Made by a program: the position numbers and the translations under genes. Below are positions 1 through 11,401 of a stretch of DNA of 64,000 nucleotides, in pieces (positions within the stretch are counted from its first letter, which is position 1; each line of letters starts with the position of its first letter). This DNA comes from Thiobacillus sp. 0-1251 (GTDB lineage: Bacteria > Pseudomonadota > Gammaproteobacteria > Burkholderiales > Thiobacillaceae). The notes beneath the pieces are model-generated. The model made no database searches, was not told the origin of the DNA, and saw only the letters and a program-made list of their open reading frames with translations. The stretch covers positions 744,001 through 808,000 of the forward strand of contig MKWL01000001.1 in NCBI GenBank assembly GCA_001899305.1. Direction: 5' to 3'.

Positions 1-2967
1 GGCACCAAGGTTGACTGCATTTATTACAACGTCAATCTGCCTTATTACTCGGGAACTCCGGCAGGCAGTACCTTCTGTTATTCCTCCACCACGGGCTCGT
101 CCAGCCACATCACCTTTCCTGGGGATCATACAAGCGGTTATAAGTGTAGTAGCACCAAGACGGGCATATCGGATGCAGCACCGGGTGCTTCGGGAGCAGG
201 GTATGGAGCGACTGTCGGCCCTTATACTTTTTCCCCGACCGACAGCGACTATGCGCAGGCGATCGATGACTTTGGCCAAAGGTTGGCATCGACCGATGCC
301 GGTCCCACCTGGTTTTCCAATGGCAGCCCCGGCAAGGGCTATCTACATGTCCCGATCGCGAATCTGGACACGACGCAGGCCGCAAAACTCAATCTCAAGC
401 TGGCGACCGAGGTCGTGCCTACCCTTAGCGGCTCCACTTGGAATGACAACCCGACCAATATTTCGGGCGGCAACACCTGGAATAATGCCAACGCACCCCT
501 GATCAACGCAGGTCTGACCCCCATCACAGGAACGTTCATGACCGCCAAGGATTACTTCAATGGTGCCACGACGAATTTCGGGACGGCTCAAGGCGGAGCA
601 CAGTCTGCGCCCCCCAATTCGTGCAACAAGGATTTCGTGGTGTTCCTGACGAACGGTCTTCCCAGCGTCACCGCCACAGGGGGGGCTGTTAGCTATCAAA
701 CCGGCCAGCCTTACTCGGCGTCTGAGGTGGCGAATGCAGTGACCGCAGTTACTAACTTGAACAGCGGTTCGCGACCTGTCAAAACCTACGTCATCGGGTT
801 TGCCTTGCCCGAGTTCACCAACAATTACTTCCTCACCAATCCGCCTAATCCACTCGATCAGATGGCGGTGGCGGGGGGAACGATCTCGGCCTCGTATGCC
901 AATAACCTGACCACCCTGAATTCGACTTTCAGCACCATTTTCAGCAGCATCATTGCGCAATCGGGCGCCGCTGCCGCCGTGGCGATGACGTCCGGATCGG
1001 TCGTGGCAGGCGGAAAGATCTACCAGGGGCAGTTCAACTCGTCGGACTGGTCGGGCGACATGATCGCTTACAACACCAACTCCACCTCGGGCGCGATCAC
1101 CACGGTGGCGTGGCAGGCGGGTACGGTACTCAACGGCCAGAACTATGGCACCGGCCGGAATATCCTCACCTACAAGCCCAGCACCTCGAGCGGCATTCCC
1201 TTCCGCTGGCCCGCCAACCCGGCCAGTCCAACTGCTGGCGAGCTGGATGCCAGCCAGGTGACCGCGTTGACGTCCAATCCCAGCCTCAACGGCACCAATC
1301 CGAGCGATACCGGGGTGAACCGGTTGAACTACCTGCGCGGGCAAACCGGTATTAACGGCTTCCGTCCGCGCCTGATCAGCGTGCTGGGCGACGTGGTCAA
1401 TTCGGCGCCGTCTTATGTCGGCGCGCCGGCGTTCAACTACCCGGATAACCTTGAGGCCGCGAGCTACTACGCGTTTCGTTCGACCTATTCCAGTCGCACG
1501 CCCATGATCTATGTAGGCGCCAACGACGGGATGCTGCATGCTTTCGATGCGGCAACGGGGCAGGAAAAACTGGCCTACGTGCCGAGCCAGGTTTACCCCA
1601 ATCTGGCCCAATTGACGTCACCCAACTATATCCATCGCTACTATGTTGACGGCTCGCCGACAGTGGTCGATACGTTTTACTCGAGTGCCTGGCACACTAC
1701 GCTCGTCGCTAGCCTGGGAGCCGGAGGACAGGGACTGTATGCGCTGGACGTGACCAATCCCAACAACTTCAGCGAGGCCAATGCCAGTTCGATCGTGAAA
1801 TGGGAATACAACGATGCCGATCTGGGTTATGTCTATGGCCAGCCGAGTATCGTGAAGCTAAACACGGGACAGTGGGCCGCGGTGTTCAGCAACGGCTACA
1901 ACAATAGTGAGGCGGATGGCAGCGCCAGCACGACGGGCTACGCTTATCTGTATATCGTAGACATCGGAACCGGGACGCTGATCAAGAAAATTTCCACCAA
2001 GGTCGGATCGGTCGCGACGCCCAATGCGCTGGCCACGCCGACGCTCGTCGACGCCGATGCCGATGGTAAAGTGGATTACGCTTATGCCGGCGATTTGCAG
2101 GGTAATATGTGGAAATTCGACTTGTGCAACGCGAACAATCAGGGTGTATGTGCTTCCAATGCAACTGGCTGGGGGGTGGCGTTCGGCACGTCGAGTTCGC
2201 CGCAGCCCCTGTTTACTGCCATGGATTCCAGCAACAACCGGCAGCCGATTACCAGTGCAGTCGAGGTGACGCGCCATTTCAGCGGAGACGGTTACCAGTT
2301 GTATTTCGGGACGGGCAAGTATCTCGAAAACGGCGATATTTCCACAACGGCCACCCAGACGTTCTATTCCATATGGGACAAGGCCTTGTCGCCCTCCACC
2401 ATATCCGGGCGAAGCGTATTGCAGCCGCAAACGATTACCACCACGACAACCGTGTCCGGCAATACTTATCGTACGACGAGCAATAACACCGTGGCCTGGG
2501 ACGGGCTTGTATCGGGCGGCACGATGCGCGGCTGGTATATGGACCTCCCCGCATCGGGCGAGCGGGTGGTGAGCGACCCCGCGTTGTATGACAATCGCAT
2601 CCTGTTTACTACCCTGATCCCCAATGCCTCGACGTGTTCGGGCGGTGGCGATGGATGGCTGATGGAGCTGGATTCAGTGGGAGGCGCGGCGTTGGGCGGG
2701 CCTACTTTTGATGTGGACGGGAATGGCGTGGTGAACACGGCCGATAATCTTGGTCCCCCCGGATCGTACGCGTCGGGGGTCAAGAAGTCGTCGATTCCCA
2801 GTGCCGTACGCATGCAGAAGAATCCGGGTGGCCCGGGCGGTGGGTCGATGAACAAGTGGACCAGCATGAGCAAGAAAAACACAACGACCAATACTTCGCT
2901 TGAAAACGAACTGAACCGCCTGCCTTCCATACAGGATCGTTCGAGTTGGCGTCAGATTTTTCAATAA
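1..2967 (+). CDS. pilY1: PilY1/PilC-type pilus tip adhesin, C-terminal part (5' end outside window)
   Basis: The reading frame is open from base 1, so the protein starts upstream of the window and at least 988 residues are present. PilY1 is a secreted or tip-located type IV pilus assembly and adhesion factor. The visible part holds a VWA-like segment (around KDFVVFLTNGLPS) followed by the PilC beta-propeller region, with the typical stretches RPRLISVLGDVVNSAPSYVG, MIYVGANDGMLHAFDAATGQ and VASLGAGGQGLYALDV. An acidic DVDGNGVVNTAD loop near the C-terminus looks like a calcium-binding EF-hand-like site. It is followed after 6 nt by a small exported protein and then a minor pilin, the usual pilY1-pilY2-pilE order. 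Family call is firm; adhesive specificity cannot be read from sequence. Confidence 0.9.
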   Translation, partial: GTKVDCIYYNVNLPYYSGTPAGSTFCYSSTTGSSSHITFPGDHTSGYKCSSTKTGISDAAPGASGAGYGATVGPYTFSPTDSDYAQAIDDFGQRLASTDAGPTWFSNGSPGKGYLHVPIANLDTTQAAKLNLKLATEVVPTLSGSTWNDNPTNISGGNTWNNANAPLINAGLTPITGTFMTAKDYFNGATTNFGTAQGGAQSAPPNSCNKDFVVFLTNGLPSVTATGGAVSYQTGQPYSASEVANAVTAVTNLNSGSRPVKTYVIGFALPEFTNNYFLTNPPNPLDQMAVAGGTISASYANNLTTLNSTFSTIFSSIIAQSGAAAAVAMTSGSVVAGGKIYQGQFNSSDWSGDMIAYNTNSTSGAITTVAWQAGTVLNGQNYGTGRNILTYKPSTSSGIPFRWPANPASPTAGELDASQVTALTSNPSLNGTNPSDTGVNRLNYLRGQTGINGFRPRLISVLGDVVNSAPSYVGAPAFNYPDNLEAASYYAFRSTYSSRTPMIYVGANDGMLHAFDAATGQEKLAYVPSQVYPNLAQLTSPNYIHRYYVDGSPTVVDTFYSSAWHTTLVASLGAGGQGLYALDVTNPNNFSEANASSIVKWEYNDADLGYVYGQPSIVKLNTGQWAAVFSNGYNNSEADGSASTTGYAYLYIVDIGTGTLIKKISTKVGSVATPNALATPTLVDADADGKVDYAYAGDLQGNMWKFDLCNANNQGVCASNATGWGVAFGTSSSPQPLFTAMDSSNNRQPITSAVEVTRHFSGDGYQLYFGTGKYLENGDISTTATQTFYSIWDKALSPSTISGRSVLQPQTITTTTTVSGNTYRTTSNNTVAWDGLVSGGTMRGWYMDLPASGERVVSDPALYDNRILFTTLIPNASTCSGGGDGWLMELDSVGGAALGGPTFDVDGNGVVNTADNLGPPGSYASGVKKSSIPSAVRMQKNPGGPGGGSMNKWTSMSKKNTTTNTSLENELNRLPSIQDRSSWRQIFQ

Positions 2968-2973
2968 GGGGCG

Positions 2974-3321
2974 ATGATGAAACTGATGTCCATGATGATG
3001 CTTATGTCGGTCGTTTTTTCTACTGGCCAGGCCTATGCCATGACCCGGGTCGATACGCCCGGCCCTGGAAACATGGCGACGGACACACGGACTCAAGTGC
3101 AGCAAAGCGGCAAGCTTGAGGTGGTTTATGCCAGTGGCAGCAAACTCGTGATCGACGGGGTGACCTATGCGTACAGTCCGCTGACGACCGTGGTCATGGT
3201 GAATGGAAAGCGGAGCACGATCAGCGATCTACGCAGCGGCGACACAATCCAGTTCCAAACCGTGTCGCAAGGCGCGCACCAGCCGGCCTTGTTGACATCG
3301 ATGCGTGTGCAGAGACGATGA
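2974..3321 (+). CDS. Small exported protein between pilY1 and pilE (PilY2-like position)
   Basis: A 115-residue protein with an N-terminal hydrophobic signal ending near AYA (residues 1-22). The mature part is predicted beta-rich ([35 protein letters not shown]). It lies 6 nt after pilY1 and overlaps the region leading into pilE, so it is probably translated with them. Position and size match PilY2 of Pseudomonas, a poorly understood pilus biogenesis protein. I infer the role from position only, since sequence similarity could not be tested. Confidence 0.6.
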   Translation: MMKLMSMMMLMSVVFSTGQAYAMTRVDTPGPGNMATDTRTQVQQSGKLEVVYASGSKLVIDGVTYAYSPLTTVVMVNGKRSTISDLRSGDTIQFQTVSQGAHQPALLTSMRVQRR

Positions 3322-3338
3322 CCCGGGAGCGTGACGTG

Positions 3339-3758
3339 ATGAAACTTGGCCATAATTGCAAATCCCAACCCGGGTTCACCTTGATCGAGTTGATGGTCGT
3401 GGTGGCCATCGTCGGCATCCTGGCCGCTATTGCCTACCCAAGTTACCAGGATTATGTGCGACGCAGTAAACGTGCCGACGCGCAGGCGATCATGTCGGAA
3501 GACGCACAGTTCATGGAGCGCTATTTCACGACCAATGGCACGTATGCCGGCGCAGCGCTGCCCGCGACTCAATCGCCCAAAAGCGGAACAGCCGCCTACA
3601 ACATCACGTCCACGAATGTGGGTACGACAACCTATACTATACAGGCCGCGCCTACCGGGGCGTTTGCCGATCCCCAGTGCGGTACGCTGACGATGGATCA
3701 GGCAGGCAGCCGGACCGAATCTGGAACAGGCAGCCTGGCGGACTGCTGGAAGAGCTGA
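3339..3758 (+). CDS. pilE: Type IV minor pilin, PilE-like
   Basis: A prepilin with the class III signal [22 protein letters not shown]: a short basic leader, cleavage after the Gly before Phe, then Glu at mature position 5 and a hydrophobic helix. The body is about 140 residues with two C-terminal Cys (DPQCGTLT and LADCWKS) that can form the D-region disulfide. I chose the ATG at 3339, preceded by GGGAG at 3325-3329, over the in-frame GTG/ATG 21 nt upstream. It closes the pilY1 operon. It is a minor pilin processed by PilD; the precise subtype (PilE versus ComP-like) is less certain. Confidence 0.85.
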   Translation: MKLGHNCKSQPGFTLIELMVVVAIVGILAAIAYPSYQDYVRRSKRADAQAIMSEDAQFMERYFTTNGTYAGAALPATQSPKSGTAAYNITSTNVGTTTYTIQAAPTGAFADPQCGTLTMDQAGSRTESGTGSLADCWKS

Positions 3759-3800
3759 TCTGTCCCGTACCTGGCGTCTGCAAGGCGTGAGGTACGCTGA

Positions 3801-3971
3801 TTACTTCTTTTTGTTGTTGCGATTTTTGGCCCTGACCAAAAACCCCGCCGCGGCGCCGATTCCCAAAAGCCAGAGGGCGCCGGGTTCCGGGATGGGGGAG
3901 GGTGCGACTGCGATGGCAAAAGCGGGGGCTGCCGTCGTGGCAAGAATGAGACCTGCTAATAGTTTGCGCAT
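3801..3971 (-). CDS. 56-residue PEP-CTERM protein (signal peptide plus sorting anchor only)
   Basis: A signal peptide (MRKLLAGLILATTAAPAFA) is followed after about seven residues by a complete PEP-CTERM tail: PEPGALWLLGIGAAAGF, then the basic end RAKNRNNKKK. PEP-CTERM tails are cut by exosortase after transit through the inner membrane. There is almost no mature domain, so processing would release a peptide of about ten residues. The start is the ATG at 3971; a longer upstream frame adds residues that do not look like a signal. It is isolated and convergent with pilE. It could be a genuine micro-substrate or the remnant of a larger protein that lost its middle. Confidence 0.65.
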   Translation of the reverse strand: MRKLLAGLILATTAAPAFAIAVAPSPIPEPGALWLLGIGAAAGFLVRAKNRNNKKK

Positions 3972-4208
3972 GATGGTTCGTTCTCCAGGTTGAAATAGAC
4001 GTTTATTGATAGACAGCCATGACGCGAATCGGCTCGATTCCCTCAGGCTTGCCATTCATTAAGCAGGTTTCAGGCCTGATTGAGGTTGCCCTGAAAATTC
4101 CTTGAATAACAATCGACTGCGTGGTTGTCATGCGGGCTGTGTAATCCGCGTGGGCCAGGATGTAAAAAAAATCGACAAATCGTGCCAGCCGGCACATGCT
4201 TGCTTGGG

Positions 4209-5135
4209 TCAGTTCAAGCCCTTCGGCAAGGGAAACCCCACATTTTCTTCTGCGCCCTTCAGGTGCGTGACCTGTCCTGCCCCGGACCGGGTCAGAAGGG
4301 CAATGACGTCCTGCACCAGGACTTCCGGCGCCGAGGCACCGGCCGTCACGCCGATGTGCTGTTTGCCGGCCACCCACTGCGGATCGATCTCGCTGGCGTT
4401 GTCGACCATGTAGGCGGGCACCCCCAGGTTTTCTGCCACTTCCCGCAGCCGATTCGAATTCGAACTGGTCGGCGACCCCACCACGATCACCACGTCGCAT
4501 TGCGGCGCGAGCGCCTTGACCGCATCCTGCCGGTTCTGCGTGGCGTAGCAGATGTCATCCTTCTTCGGACCAGTGATGTGGGGGAAGCGCACGCGCAGAG
4601 CATCGACCACGCGCGCGGCATCATCAACCGACAGGGTGGTCTGAGTGACATAGGCGAGCTTGTCGGGATCGTTGACCTCCAGGGCGGCGACATCCTCCGG
4701 CGTTTCGACCAGGTACATGCCGCCGTCCGACTGCCCCAGTGTGCCCTCGACTTCGGGATGGCCCTTGTGGCCGATCATCACGATTTCATATCCCTTGTCG
4801 CGCATTTTGCTGACTTCGACGTGCACCTTGGTGACCAGCGGGCACGTGGCATCGAACACGTTCAGCCCGCGCGCTTCGGCCTCGGCACGCACCGCCTGAG
4901 ACACGCCATGCGCGCTGAAGATGACGGTGGCGCCGGCGGGGACTTCGGACAGCTCCTCGACGAAGATTGCGCCCTTGGCCTTGAGGTCGTTGACGACGAA
5001 GGTGTTGTGGACGACTTCGTGGCGTACGTAGATTGGCGCGCCGAATTTTTCCAGCGCACGTTCGACGATGGCGATGGCGCGATCGACGCCGGCACAGAAG
5101 CCGCGTGGATTGGCGAGAAGAATGGTGGGGGTCAT
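4209..5135 (-). CDS. ispH: 4-hydroxy-3-methylbut-2-enyl diphosphate reductase
   Basis: The last enzyme of the MEP isoprenoid pathway, a cytosolic [4Fe-4S] protein converting HMBPP to IPP and DMAPP. It has 308 residues, normal length. The three cluster cysteines are in [25 protein letters not shown] and [11 protein letters not shown], and [10 protein letters not shown] is the substrate-binding serine loop. It is the last gene of the block running from ribF through ileS, lspA and fkpB, with 13 nt to fkpB. This order is common in betaproteobacteria. Confidence 0.97.
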   Translation of the reverse strand: MTPTILLANPRGFCAGVDRAIAIVERALEKFGAPIYVRHEVVHNTFVVNDLKAKGAIFVEELSEVPAGATVIFSAHGVSQAVRAEAEARGLNVFDATCPLVTKVHVEVSKMRDKGYEIVMIGHKGHPEVEGTLGQSDGGMYLVETPEDVAALEVNDPDKLAYVTQTTLSVDDAARVVDALRVRFPHITGPKKDDICYATQNRQDAVKALAPQCDVVIVVGSPTSSNSNRLREVAENLGVPAYMVDNASEIDPQWVAGKQHIGVTAGASAPEVLVQDVIALLTRSGAGQVTHLKGAEENVGFPLPKGLN

Positions 5136-5148
5136 GGGCGTTCCAAGG

Positions 5149-5586
5149 TCACAGGATGCGGTCGATTTCCACTTCGAATTCGATGAATAGATCGGCGAGC
5201 GGGTGGTTGAAATCGACCTTTACTGCGTCATCGCCGATTTCCAGGATGCGGCCGGCCAGCGTCTGGCCGTTTGGCATGGCGAATTCGACCAGCTGGTCGA
5301 CTGCAAATGCCATGTCGGCGGGCAGGTCGGTTTTTGGCAATGTTTGGATTAACTCAGCTTGGCTGGCACCGAATGCCTGCCAGGGATCGAGCAGGAAGAC
5401 GTGACGTTCTCCGGGATGGAGGTCGAGCAACCACTGTTCCAGCATCGGTGCCAGCGTGCCGTTGCCAAGCGTGACGGTTTCTGCTTCGGTGTCCTCGAAA
5501 TTGGAGATGATGTCGTCGCCACCGCGCGGACGCAGCGCATAGCGGAGTTCGAGGGTGTCGCCGGCGGCAACCGTACGCACACTCAT
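5149..5586 (-). CDS. fkpB: FKBP-type peptidyl-prolyl isomerase, SlpA/FkpB class
   Basis: A 145-residue FKBP with an IF-domain insertion, as in SlyD/SlpA, acting as cytosolic prolyl isomerase and chaperone. The motif region [23 protein letters not shown] is the FKBP loop where the IF domain begins. The His-rich metal-binding tail of SlyD is absent, which favours FkpB/SlpA. The start ATG (5584-5586) overlaps the lspA stop by 4 nt, indicating translational coupling. It sits between lspA and ispH, the same order as in Escherichia coli. Confidence 0.9.
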   Translation of the reverse strand: MSVRTVAAGDTLELRYALRPRGGDDIISNFEDTEAETVTLGNGTLAPMLEQWLLDLHPGERHVFLLDPWQAFGASQAELIQTLPKTDLPADMAFAVDQLVEFAMPNGQTLAGRILEIGDDAVKVDFNHPLADLFIEFEVEIDRIL

Positions 5587-6080
5587 GGTTTGTTTTCCGA
5601 GACGTGCTTGCCGCGCAGGCTGTCCCAGATCAGGAGAGCGGCGCCGACGGTGATGGCGGAATCCGCGACGTTGAACGCCGGCCAGGCGAAACTCTTGTAG
5701 TGGAAATACAGGAAGTCCACCACATGGCCGAGTACCACGCGGTCGATCACGTTGCCGAGTGCGCCGCCGAGCACCAGCGCCAGTGCAAAGGCCAGGCGCG
5801 GCTGGTGGGTGTGGCGTTTCAGCAGGCGCACGATGACCACGGTCGCGACGATGCCCACCGTAATGAAGAACCAGCGCTGCCAACCGCCTGCGTCAGCGAG
5901 GAAGCTGAATGCCGCGCCGGTGTTGTGCACCAATACCAGCGAAAAGAACGGCAGCACCGGGATAGCTTCCTGATAACCGAGCGCTGACGATATCCAGAAC
6001 TTCGTCAGGTGGTCGAGCACGATCACTGCCAGTGCGACTCCCAGCCATTTGCGCATGCCCTGATTCAGCAGATCAAGCAT
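5583..6080 (-). CDS. lspA: Lipoprotein signal peptidase II
   Basis: An inner-membrane aspartyl protease that removes signal peptides from prolipoproteins after diacylglyceryl modification. The 165 residues carry four hydrophobic segments and the catalytic aspartates in [19 protein letters not shown] and [13 protein letters not shown] second start (ATG at MRKWLG) would shorten it by eight residues. Its start overlaps the ileS 3' end by 8 nt. Confidence 0.96.
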   Translation of the reverse strand: MLDLLNQGMRKWLGVALAVIVLDHLTKFWISSALGYQEAIPVLPFFSLVLVHNTGAAFSFLADAGGWQRWFFITVGIVATVVIVRLLKRHTHQPRLAFALALVLGGALGNVIDRVVLGHVVDFLYFHYKSFAWPAFNVADSAITVGAALLIWDSLRGKHVSENKP

Positions 6081-8859
6081 GGCTGCGTACCTCGCCTTTG
6101 CCGCTCAGATTGGCGACGCAACGGCCGCACAGGCCAGGGTGACTGGGGTCAGCGTCGACGTCGTCGCGGTAATGCCAGCAGCGCTCGCATTTCTTTGCCG
6201 TGCTCGGCATGACTTCCACGCGGTCGGCCTCAGCTGCGATGATGTGCGCCTGCGAGGTGATCAGCACGAAGCGCAGATCGTCGCCCAGGGGGGCCAGCAG
6301 GGCCTGGGTGGCGGGGCTGGCATGCAGCGTGACCTCGGCCTGCAGCGAGGAACCGATGCCACCCGCGACGCGCACGGTCTCCAGTTCCTTCTGTACCTCG
6401 GCACGTACCGCGCGAATGCGGGTCCAGCGCTCGAGCAGGTCCGCTTCGCCGGCCTGTGCCGGCAGCGCGTGCCAGGTGTGCAGGAACACCGAGTTGTCCT
6501 CGCCTGCCAGCTGTGTCCATACCTCCTCGCCGGTGAACGACAGGATCGGCGCCATCCAGCGCGTCAGCGCGTGCGTCAGGTGGTAGAGCGCGTTCTGTGC
6601 CGCGCGGCGGGCGCGGCTGTCGCCACCGCTGGTGTAGAGGCGGTCCTTGAGGATGTCGAGGTAAAAGCCGCCGAGGTCCTCCGAGCAGAAGCCTTGCAGC
6701 TTCTGCACGATGAAGTGGAACTCGTAGGCGTCGTAGTGCGCCTGCAGTTCGTCCTGCAGCTGGCGCGTCATCGCCAGCGCGTAGCGGTCGATTTCCAGCC
6801 AGTCTTCGACCGGCAGCGCGTGCGCCTTGGGATCGAAATCGGACAGGTTGGCGAGCAGGAATTTCAAAGTATTTCGAATACGGCGGTAGCCCTCCACCAC
6901 GCGCTTGAGGATCTCGTCCGAGATGGTGAGCTCGCCCGAGTAGTCGGTGGTCGCCACCCACAGCCGCAGGATGTCGGCGCCGTACTGGTCCATCACCTTC
7001 TGCGGCGAGACCACGTTGCCCTTGGACTTGCTCATCTTGTGGCCCTTGCCGTCGACCACGAAGCCGTGGGTGAGCAGCGCGTCGTAGGGCGCGCGGCCGT
7101 CGGTGGCGCAGCCGGTGAGGAGCGACGACTGGAACCAGCCGCGGTGCTGGTCCGAGCCTTCCAGATAGAGGTCGGCCGGATGCGCGAGCTCGGGGCGGCG
7201 CTTCAGCACGCAGGCGTGGGTGACGCCGGAATCGAACCAGACGTCGAGCGTGTGGCCGGTCTTGTCGTAGTGCGCGGCGTCGTCGCCCAGCAGCTCGGCG
7301 GGGTCGAGCGCGAACCAGGCCTCGATGCCGGCAGTTTCGACGCGCTGCGCCACGATCTCCAGCAGTTCCGCCGTGCGCGGGTGCAGTTCACCGGTTTCCT
7401 TGTGGGTGAAGAAGGACATTGGCACGCCCCAGTTGCGCTGGCGCGAGACGCACCAGTCGGGACGATTGCGGATCATCGCCTCCAGCCGCGCCCGTCCCCA
7501 GGCCGGGAAGAACTGCGTCGCATCGACCGCGGCCATCGCCTGCTCGCGCAGGGTTTTCCGCTCCCCGCTCTCCGCTCCCCGCTCACTGGCGTCCATGCCG
7601 ATGAACCACTGCCGCGTCGCGCGGAAGATGATCGGCGTCTTGTGGCGCCAGCAGTGCGGGTAGCTGTGCAGCAGTTTCTCGTGCGCCAGCAGGGCGCCGC
7701 TGGCTTCCAGCGTCTCGACGATCAGCGGGTTGGCCTGCCAGATGCTCATGCCGCCGACCAGCGGCACGCTGGCGTAGAAGCGGCCGTCGTCGCCCACCGG
7801 ATTGTCGACCTTGAGACCGTAGCGGCTGCCCACCACGTAGTCGTCGAGGCCGTGGCCGGGCGCGGTGTGCACCGCGCCGGTGCCGGCGTCGGCGGTGACG
7901 TGGTCGCCGACGATGACCGGCACCTGGCGTTCCTGGAAGGGGTGCCACAGCAGCACGCCTTCGAGCGCCTGGCCGGTGGTGTGCGCGAGCACCTCGGCGC
8001 CGTCGTCGAGGCCGTAGCGCGTCAGCGCGGCTTCGCGCAGGCTCTCGGCCAGGATCAGCAGGCCCTTGGTCGTGCGCACCAGCGCGTACTGGAAATCGGG
8101 GTGCAGCGCCACCGCCTGGTTGGCGGGCAGTGTCCACGGCGTGGTGGTCCAGATGACGATCTGGATCGGTGCCTCGATCGTCGCGATATCGAAGCGACGC
8201 GCGAGGTCGGCGTGGTCGGCCACTGCAAAGCCGACGTCGATCGCGGGCGAGGTCTTGTCCTCGTATTCGACTTCGGCCTCGGCCAGCGCCGAGCCGCAGT
8301 CGACGCACCAGTGCACCGGCTTGGCGCCCTGGTAGAGATAACCGGCCTGCTGGATCTGTCCCAGCACGCGCAACTGCTCGGCCTCGAACTGGAAATCCAT
8401 GGTGCGGTAGGGATGGTCCCAGTCGCCGATCACGCCGAGGCGGATGAAGTCGGCCTTCTGCCGTTCGATCTGTTCGGCCGCGTAGGCGCGGCACAGCTCG
8501 CGGAATCTAGCCGGCGGGATGTCCTTGCCGTGGGTCTTCTCGACCTGCAGTTCGATCGGCAGGCCGTGGCAGTCCCAGCCCGGTACGTAGGGCGCGTCGA
8601 AGCCGGACAGGGTCTTCGCCTTGACGATGATGTCCTTGAGTATCTTGTTGACCGCGTGGCCGATGTGGATGTCGCCGTTGGCGTAAGGCGGACCGTCGTG
8701 CAGGATGAATTTCGGCCGGCCGGCCGCGGCCTTGCGGATCGCCTCGTAACGTTTCTTTTCCTGCCAGCTCTTGACCCAGCCGGGCTCGCGCTTGGCGAGG
8801 TCGCCGCGCATCGGGAAGGGCGTGTCGGGCAGGTTGAGCGTGCTCTTGTAGTCAGGCAT
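6073..8859 (-). CDS. ileS: Isoleucyl-tRNA synthetase
   Basis: A class I aminoacyl-tRNA synthetase of 928 residues, normal for the bacterial type. It shows HIGH as GHAV in [20 protein letters not shown] in [14 protein letters not shown], the CP1 editing region around [15 protein letters not shown], and a C-terminal zinc finger [10 protein letters not shown] with CGRCVAN. It overlaps ribF by 8 nt at its start and lspA by 8 nt at its end, so ribF-ileS-lspA is one tightly packed operon. Confidence 0.98.
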   Translation of the reverse strand: MPDYKSTLNLPDTPFPMRGDLAKREPGWVKSWQEKKRYEAIRKAAAGRPKFILHDGPPYANGDIHIGHAVNKILKDIIVKAKTLSGFDAPYVPGWDCHGLPIELQVEKTHGKDIPPARFRELCRAYAAEQIERQKADFIRLGVIGDWDHPYRTMDFQFEAEQLRVLGQIQQAGYLYQGAKPVHWCVDCGSALAEAEVEYEDKTSPAIDVGFAVADHADLARRFDIATIEAPIQIVIWTTTPWTLPANQAVALHPDFQYALVRTTKGLLILAESLREAALTRYGLDDGAEVLAHTTGQALEGVLLWHPFQERQVPVIVGDHVTADAGTGAVHTAPGHGLDDYVVGSRYGLKVDNPVGDDGRFYASVPLVGGMSIWQANPLIVETLEASGALLAHEKLLHSYPHCWRHKTPIIFRATRQWFIGMDASERGAESGERKTLREQAMAAVDATQFFPAWGRARLEAMIRNRPDWCVSRQRNWGVPMSFFTHKETGELHPRTAELLEIVAQRVETAGIEAWFALDPAELLGDDAAHYDKTGHTLDVWFDSGVTHACVLKRRPELAHPADLYLEGSDQHRGWFQSSLLTGCATDGRAPYDALLTHGFVVDGKGHKMSKSKGNVVSPQKVMDQYGADILRLWVATTDYSGELTISDEILKRVVEGYRRIRNTLKFLLANLSDFDPKAHALPVEDWLEIDRYALAMTRQLQDELQAHYDAYEFHFIVQKLQGFCSEDLGGFYLDILKDRLYTSGGDSRARRAAQNALYHLTHALTRWMAPILSFTGEEVWTQLAGEDNSVFLHTWHALPAQAGEADLLERWTRIRAVRAEVQKELETVRVAGGIGSSLQAEVTLHASPATQALLAPLGDDLRFVLITSQAHIIAAEADRVEVMPSTAKKCERCWHYRDDVDADPSHPGLCGRCVANLSGKGEVRSHA

Positions 8860-9784
8860 GACGTTGCTTCATGAATTGTTTGGCGTTGTCGACGTCGCGG
8901 CGGATTTGCGCGACGAGGCTGTCGAGGTCGGGGTATTTTGCTTCATCGCGCAGCTTGTGGAGAAAATCCACGCGTACGCGGCGACCATAAATGTCGGCAT
9001 TGAAATCGAACAGGTGCACTTCGAGCACGGGCACGGCGTCCGCGCCCTTTACGGTAGGGCGCTTGCCCAGGCTGGCCACGCCGGGCAGCGGGGTGCCGTT
9101 GAGGCCGCAGAGCTCGACTGCAAAGATCCCCATGAGCGGCGGCCGGTTGTGCTTGAGCTGGACGTTTGCGGTGGGAAAGCCGATGTCGCGCCCGAGCTTG
9201 TCGCCGTGCACCACGCGTCCGGAGATGCTGTAGGGCCGACCGAGCAGACGTGCGGCATGATCGAGTTCGCCTTCGGCCAGCGCACTGCGCACCGCCGTGG
9301 ACGAGGCGCGTTCCCCCGCCACTTCGACCGTGGGCAGGAATTCGGCGTCGAAACCGAGCGACTGGCCCGCGGATTGAAGCAAGGCAAAATCCCCCGCGCG
9401 CTTGGCGCCATAGCGGAAATCGTCGCCGACCAAGACGTATTGCGCCTGCAGCGTCCGCCCCAGCACCTGTTCGATGAAGGCGTCGGCCGTCAGGGTCGAG
9501 AAGGCGCGGTCGAACCGGAATACGTGCAGCCGGTCGATGCCCAGTCGTTGCAGGTGCTCGGCCTTCTCGCGCAGGCTGGACAGGCGTGCGGGGGCCTGGT
9601 CGGGCGCAAAAAACTCGCGCGGATGCGGCTCGAAGCTCAGCACACAGGTCGGCAGGCCGCGCGTCCGCGCCACGTCCTGCAAGCGGGCGAGCATGGCCTG
9701 GTGCCCGAGATGCAGGCCGTCGAAATTGCCGATGGTGACCGCGTGGGGTGTGCCGAGTGGACGAAAACCGTGGGTGATGCGCAT
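8852..9784 (-). CDS. ribF: Bifunctional riboflavin kinase / FMN adenylyltransferase
   Basis: Makes FMN and then FAD from riboflavin. The N-terminal adenylyltransferase domain has [16 protein letters not shown] (HxGH-type) and the C-terminal flavokinase domain has [11 protein letters not shown] with the PTAN motif. The length, 310 residues, is normal. It begins the ribF-ileS-lspA-fkpB-ispH block, 79 nt downstream of murJ. No FMN riboswitch was noticed in the short murJ-ribF gap. Confidence 0.97.
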   Translation of the reverse strand: MRITHGFRPLGTPHAVTIGNFDGLHLGHQAMLARLQDVARTRGLPTCVLSFEPHPREFFAPDQAPARLSSLREKAEHLQRLGIDRLHVFRFDRAFSTLTADAFIEQVLGRTLQAQYVLVGDDFRYGAKRAGDFALLQSAGQSLGFDAEFLPTVEVAGERASSTAVRSALAEGELDHAARLLGRPYSISGRVVHGDKLGRDIGFPTANVQLKHNRPPLMGIFAVELCGLNGTPLPGVASLGKRPTVKGADAVPVLEVHLFDFNADIYGRRVRVDFLHKLRDEAKYPDLDSLVAQIRRDVDNAKQFMKQRHA

Positions 9785-9862
9785 TGCGGGCGGGACGCCG
9801 AAAAGGACTTATTCTAGCCGATTCAGGCCTTTGCAGGCCGCTGGCGGCCCCGGGAAGGGCTG

Positions 9863-11401
9863 TTATTCCGCGGCGCGCCGGACGAACTGCCGCGGACGGA
9901 AGCCCATCAGCCCGAGCGCCGCAAAATACAGCGCGATGCCGCCGCCGACCAGCAGCGCCAGTCGTGCCAGTCGTTCGTAGGAGCGGGCGGTCAGCCACCA
10001 TTGCGTCTCACCCATGGCGAAGTAGAGCATGGCCGCCATCAGCGAAACCGCCAGCAGCACGCGCAGGAAGTAGGCGGCCCAGCCCGGCTGCGGCTGGTAG
10101 ACCCGGTGCTTTTTCAGCAGATGCAGCAGCATTCCGGCGTTGAGGCAGGCTGCCAGCCCGATCGACAGCGCCAGCCCGGCGTGGCCCAGCGGCCCGATGA
10201 AGGCGAGGTTCATCAACTGGGTGGCGACGAGGGTGAAGATGGCGACCTTGACCGGGGTGCGGATGTTCTGCCGCGCATAAAACCCGGGCGCCAGCACCTT
10301 GACCAGGATCAGCCCGACCAGTCCGAGGCTGTAGGCCACCAGCGCATGCTGGGTCATGGCGACGTCGTGGGCGTCGAACGCGCCGTAGCGAAACAGCGTG
10401 GTGATGAGCGGCACCGCCAGCACCGCCAGCGCGGCCGCGGAAGGCAGCGCGAGCAGCAGGGTAAGGCGCAGGCCCCAGTCGAGCAGCTTCGAATATTCAG
10501 CCGGGGAATCGTCGGCGTAATGCTTGGCCAGGCTGGGCAACAGGATGGTGCCCAGTGCCACGCCCAGCATGCCGGTCGGGAATTCCATCAGGCGGTCGGC
10601 GTAATACAGCCACGACACGCTGCCGGTGGCGAGGAAGGACGCGAAGATGGTGTTGATGAGCAGGCTGATCTGCGCCACCGACACGCCCAGCGTGGCCGGT
10701 CCCATCAGCTTGAGGATGCGGTGCACGCCGGGGTCGTTGATGTGCCGCGTCGGACGCGGCAGCATGCCGATCCGCTTCAGGTGCGGCAGCATCCACGCCA
10801 GTTGCAGCACGCCGCCCAGCGCCACCCCCCAGCCCAGCGCCAGCACCGGCGGGTTGAAGTAGGGCGCCAGCCACAGCGCGGCGCTGATCATGGCCACGTT
10901 CAGCAGTACCGGGGCGAACGCCGGCACCGAAAACTTGCTGTAGGTGTTGAGCACGCCGGCGGCCAGTGCGACCAGCGAAATGAACACGATGTAGGGGAAG
11001 GTGATGCGCAGCAGCGTGACGGTGAGGGCGAATTTTTCCGGGTCGGCCCGGAATCCCGGCGCGCTGACGTAGGCGACCCACGGCGCCCCCACGATGCCCA
11101 GCAGGGCGACGACGACCAGCGTCAGCGTCAACGCAGTGCCGACCTGATTGACCAGGATGTGGGTGGCGTCATGGCCCTTGCGGGTCTTGTATTCGGCAAG
11201 GATGGGCACAAAGGCCTGCGAGAATGCGCCTTCGGCAAACAGCCGCCGCAGCAGATTGGGGATCTTGAAGGCGACAAAGAAGGCGTCTGTCAGCATCCCG
11301 GCGCCGAATACGCGGGCGATGATGGTGTCGCGCACGAATCCCAGAATGCGGGAAAGCAGGGTCATGCTGCTGACCGCAGCGAGGGCTTTGAGTAGGTTCA
11401 T
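9863..11401 (-). CDS. murJ: Lipid II flippase MurJ
   Basis: A MOP-superfamily transporter that flips lipid II across the inner membrane for peptidoglycan synthesis. From the ATG at 11401 it is 512 residues ([22 protein letters not shown]), which matches the usual 14-helix length. A longer in-frame extension to 11452 is atypical. Family landmarks include [33 protein letters not shown]-type sequence and [22 protein letters not shown]. It is divergent from rpsT across about 190 nt that must hold both promoters. Confidence 0.96.
   Translation of the reverse strand: MNLLKALAAVSSMTLLSRILGFVRDTIIARVFGAGMLTDAFFVAFKIPNLLRRLFAEGAFSQAFVPILAEYKTRKGHDATHILVNQVGTALTLTLVVVALLGIVGAPWVAYVSAPGFRADPEKFALTVTLLRITFPYIVFISLVALAAGVLNTYSKFSVPAFAPVLLNVAMISAALWLAPYFNPPVLALGWGVALGGVLQLAWMLPHLKRIGMLPRPTRHINDPGVHRILKLMGPATLGVSVAQISLLINTIFASFLATGSVSWLYYADRLMEFPTGMLGVALGTILLPSLAKHYADDSPAEYSKLLDWGLRLTLLLALPSAAALAVLAVPLITTLFRYGAFDAHDVAMTQHALVAYSLGLVGLILVKVLAPGFYARQNIRTPVKVAIFTLVATQLMNLAFIGPLGHAGLALSIGLAACLNAGMLLHLLKKHRVYQPQPGWAAYFLRVLLAVSLMAAMLYFAMGETQWWLTARSYERLARLALLVGGGIALYFAALGLMGFRPRQFVRRAAE

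Noticed and set aside
343-1611. A 422-residue minus-strand frame inside pilY1
   Set aside because: Shadow frame; pilY1 motifs run continuously through the same bases on the plus strand.
6079-8874. A 931-residue open frame on the plus strand opposite ileS
   Set aside because: It is the antisense shadow of the GC-rich ileS gene; composition is dominated by Arg/Ala/Val/Gly and no motif is present.
10001-11395. A 464-residue open frame opposite murJ
   Set aside because: Very rich in Gln, Arg and His without any domain; murJ on the other strand is certain.
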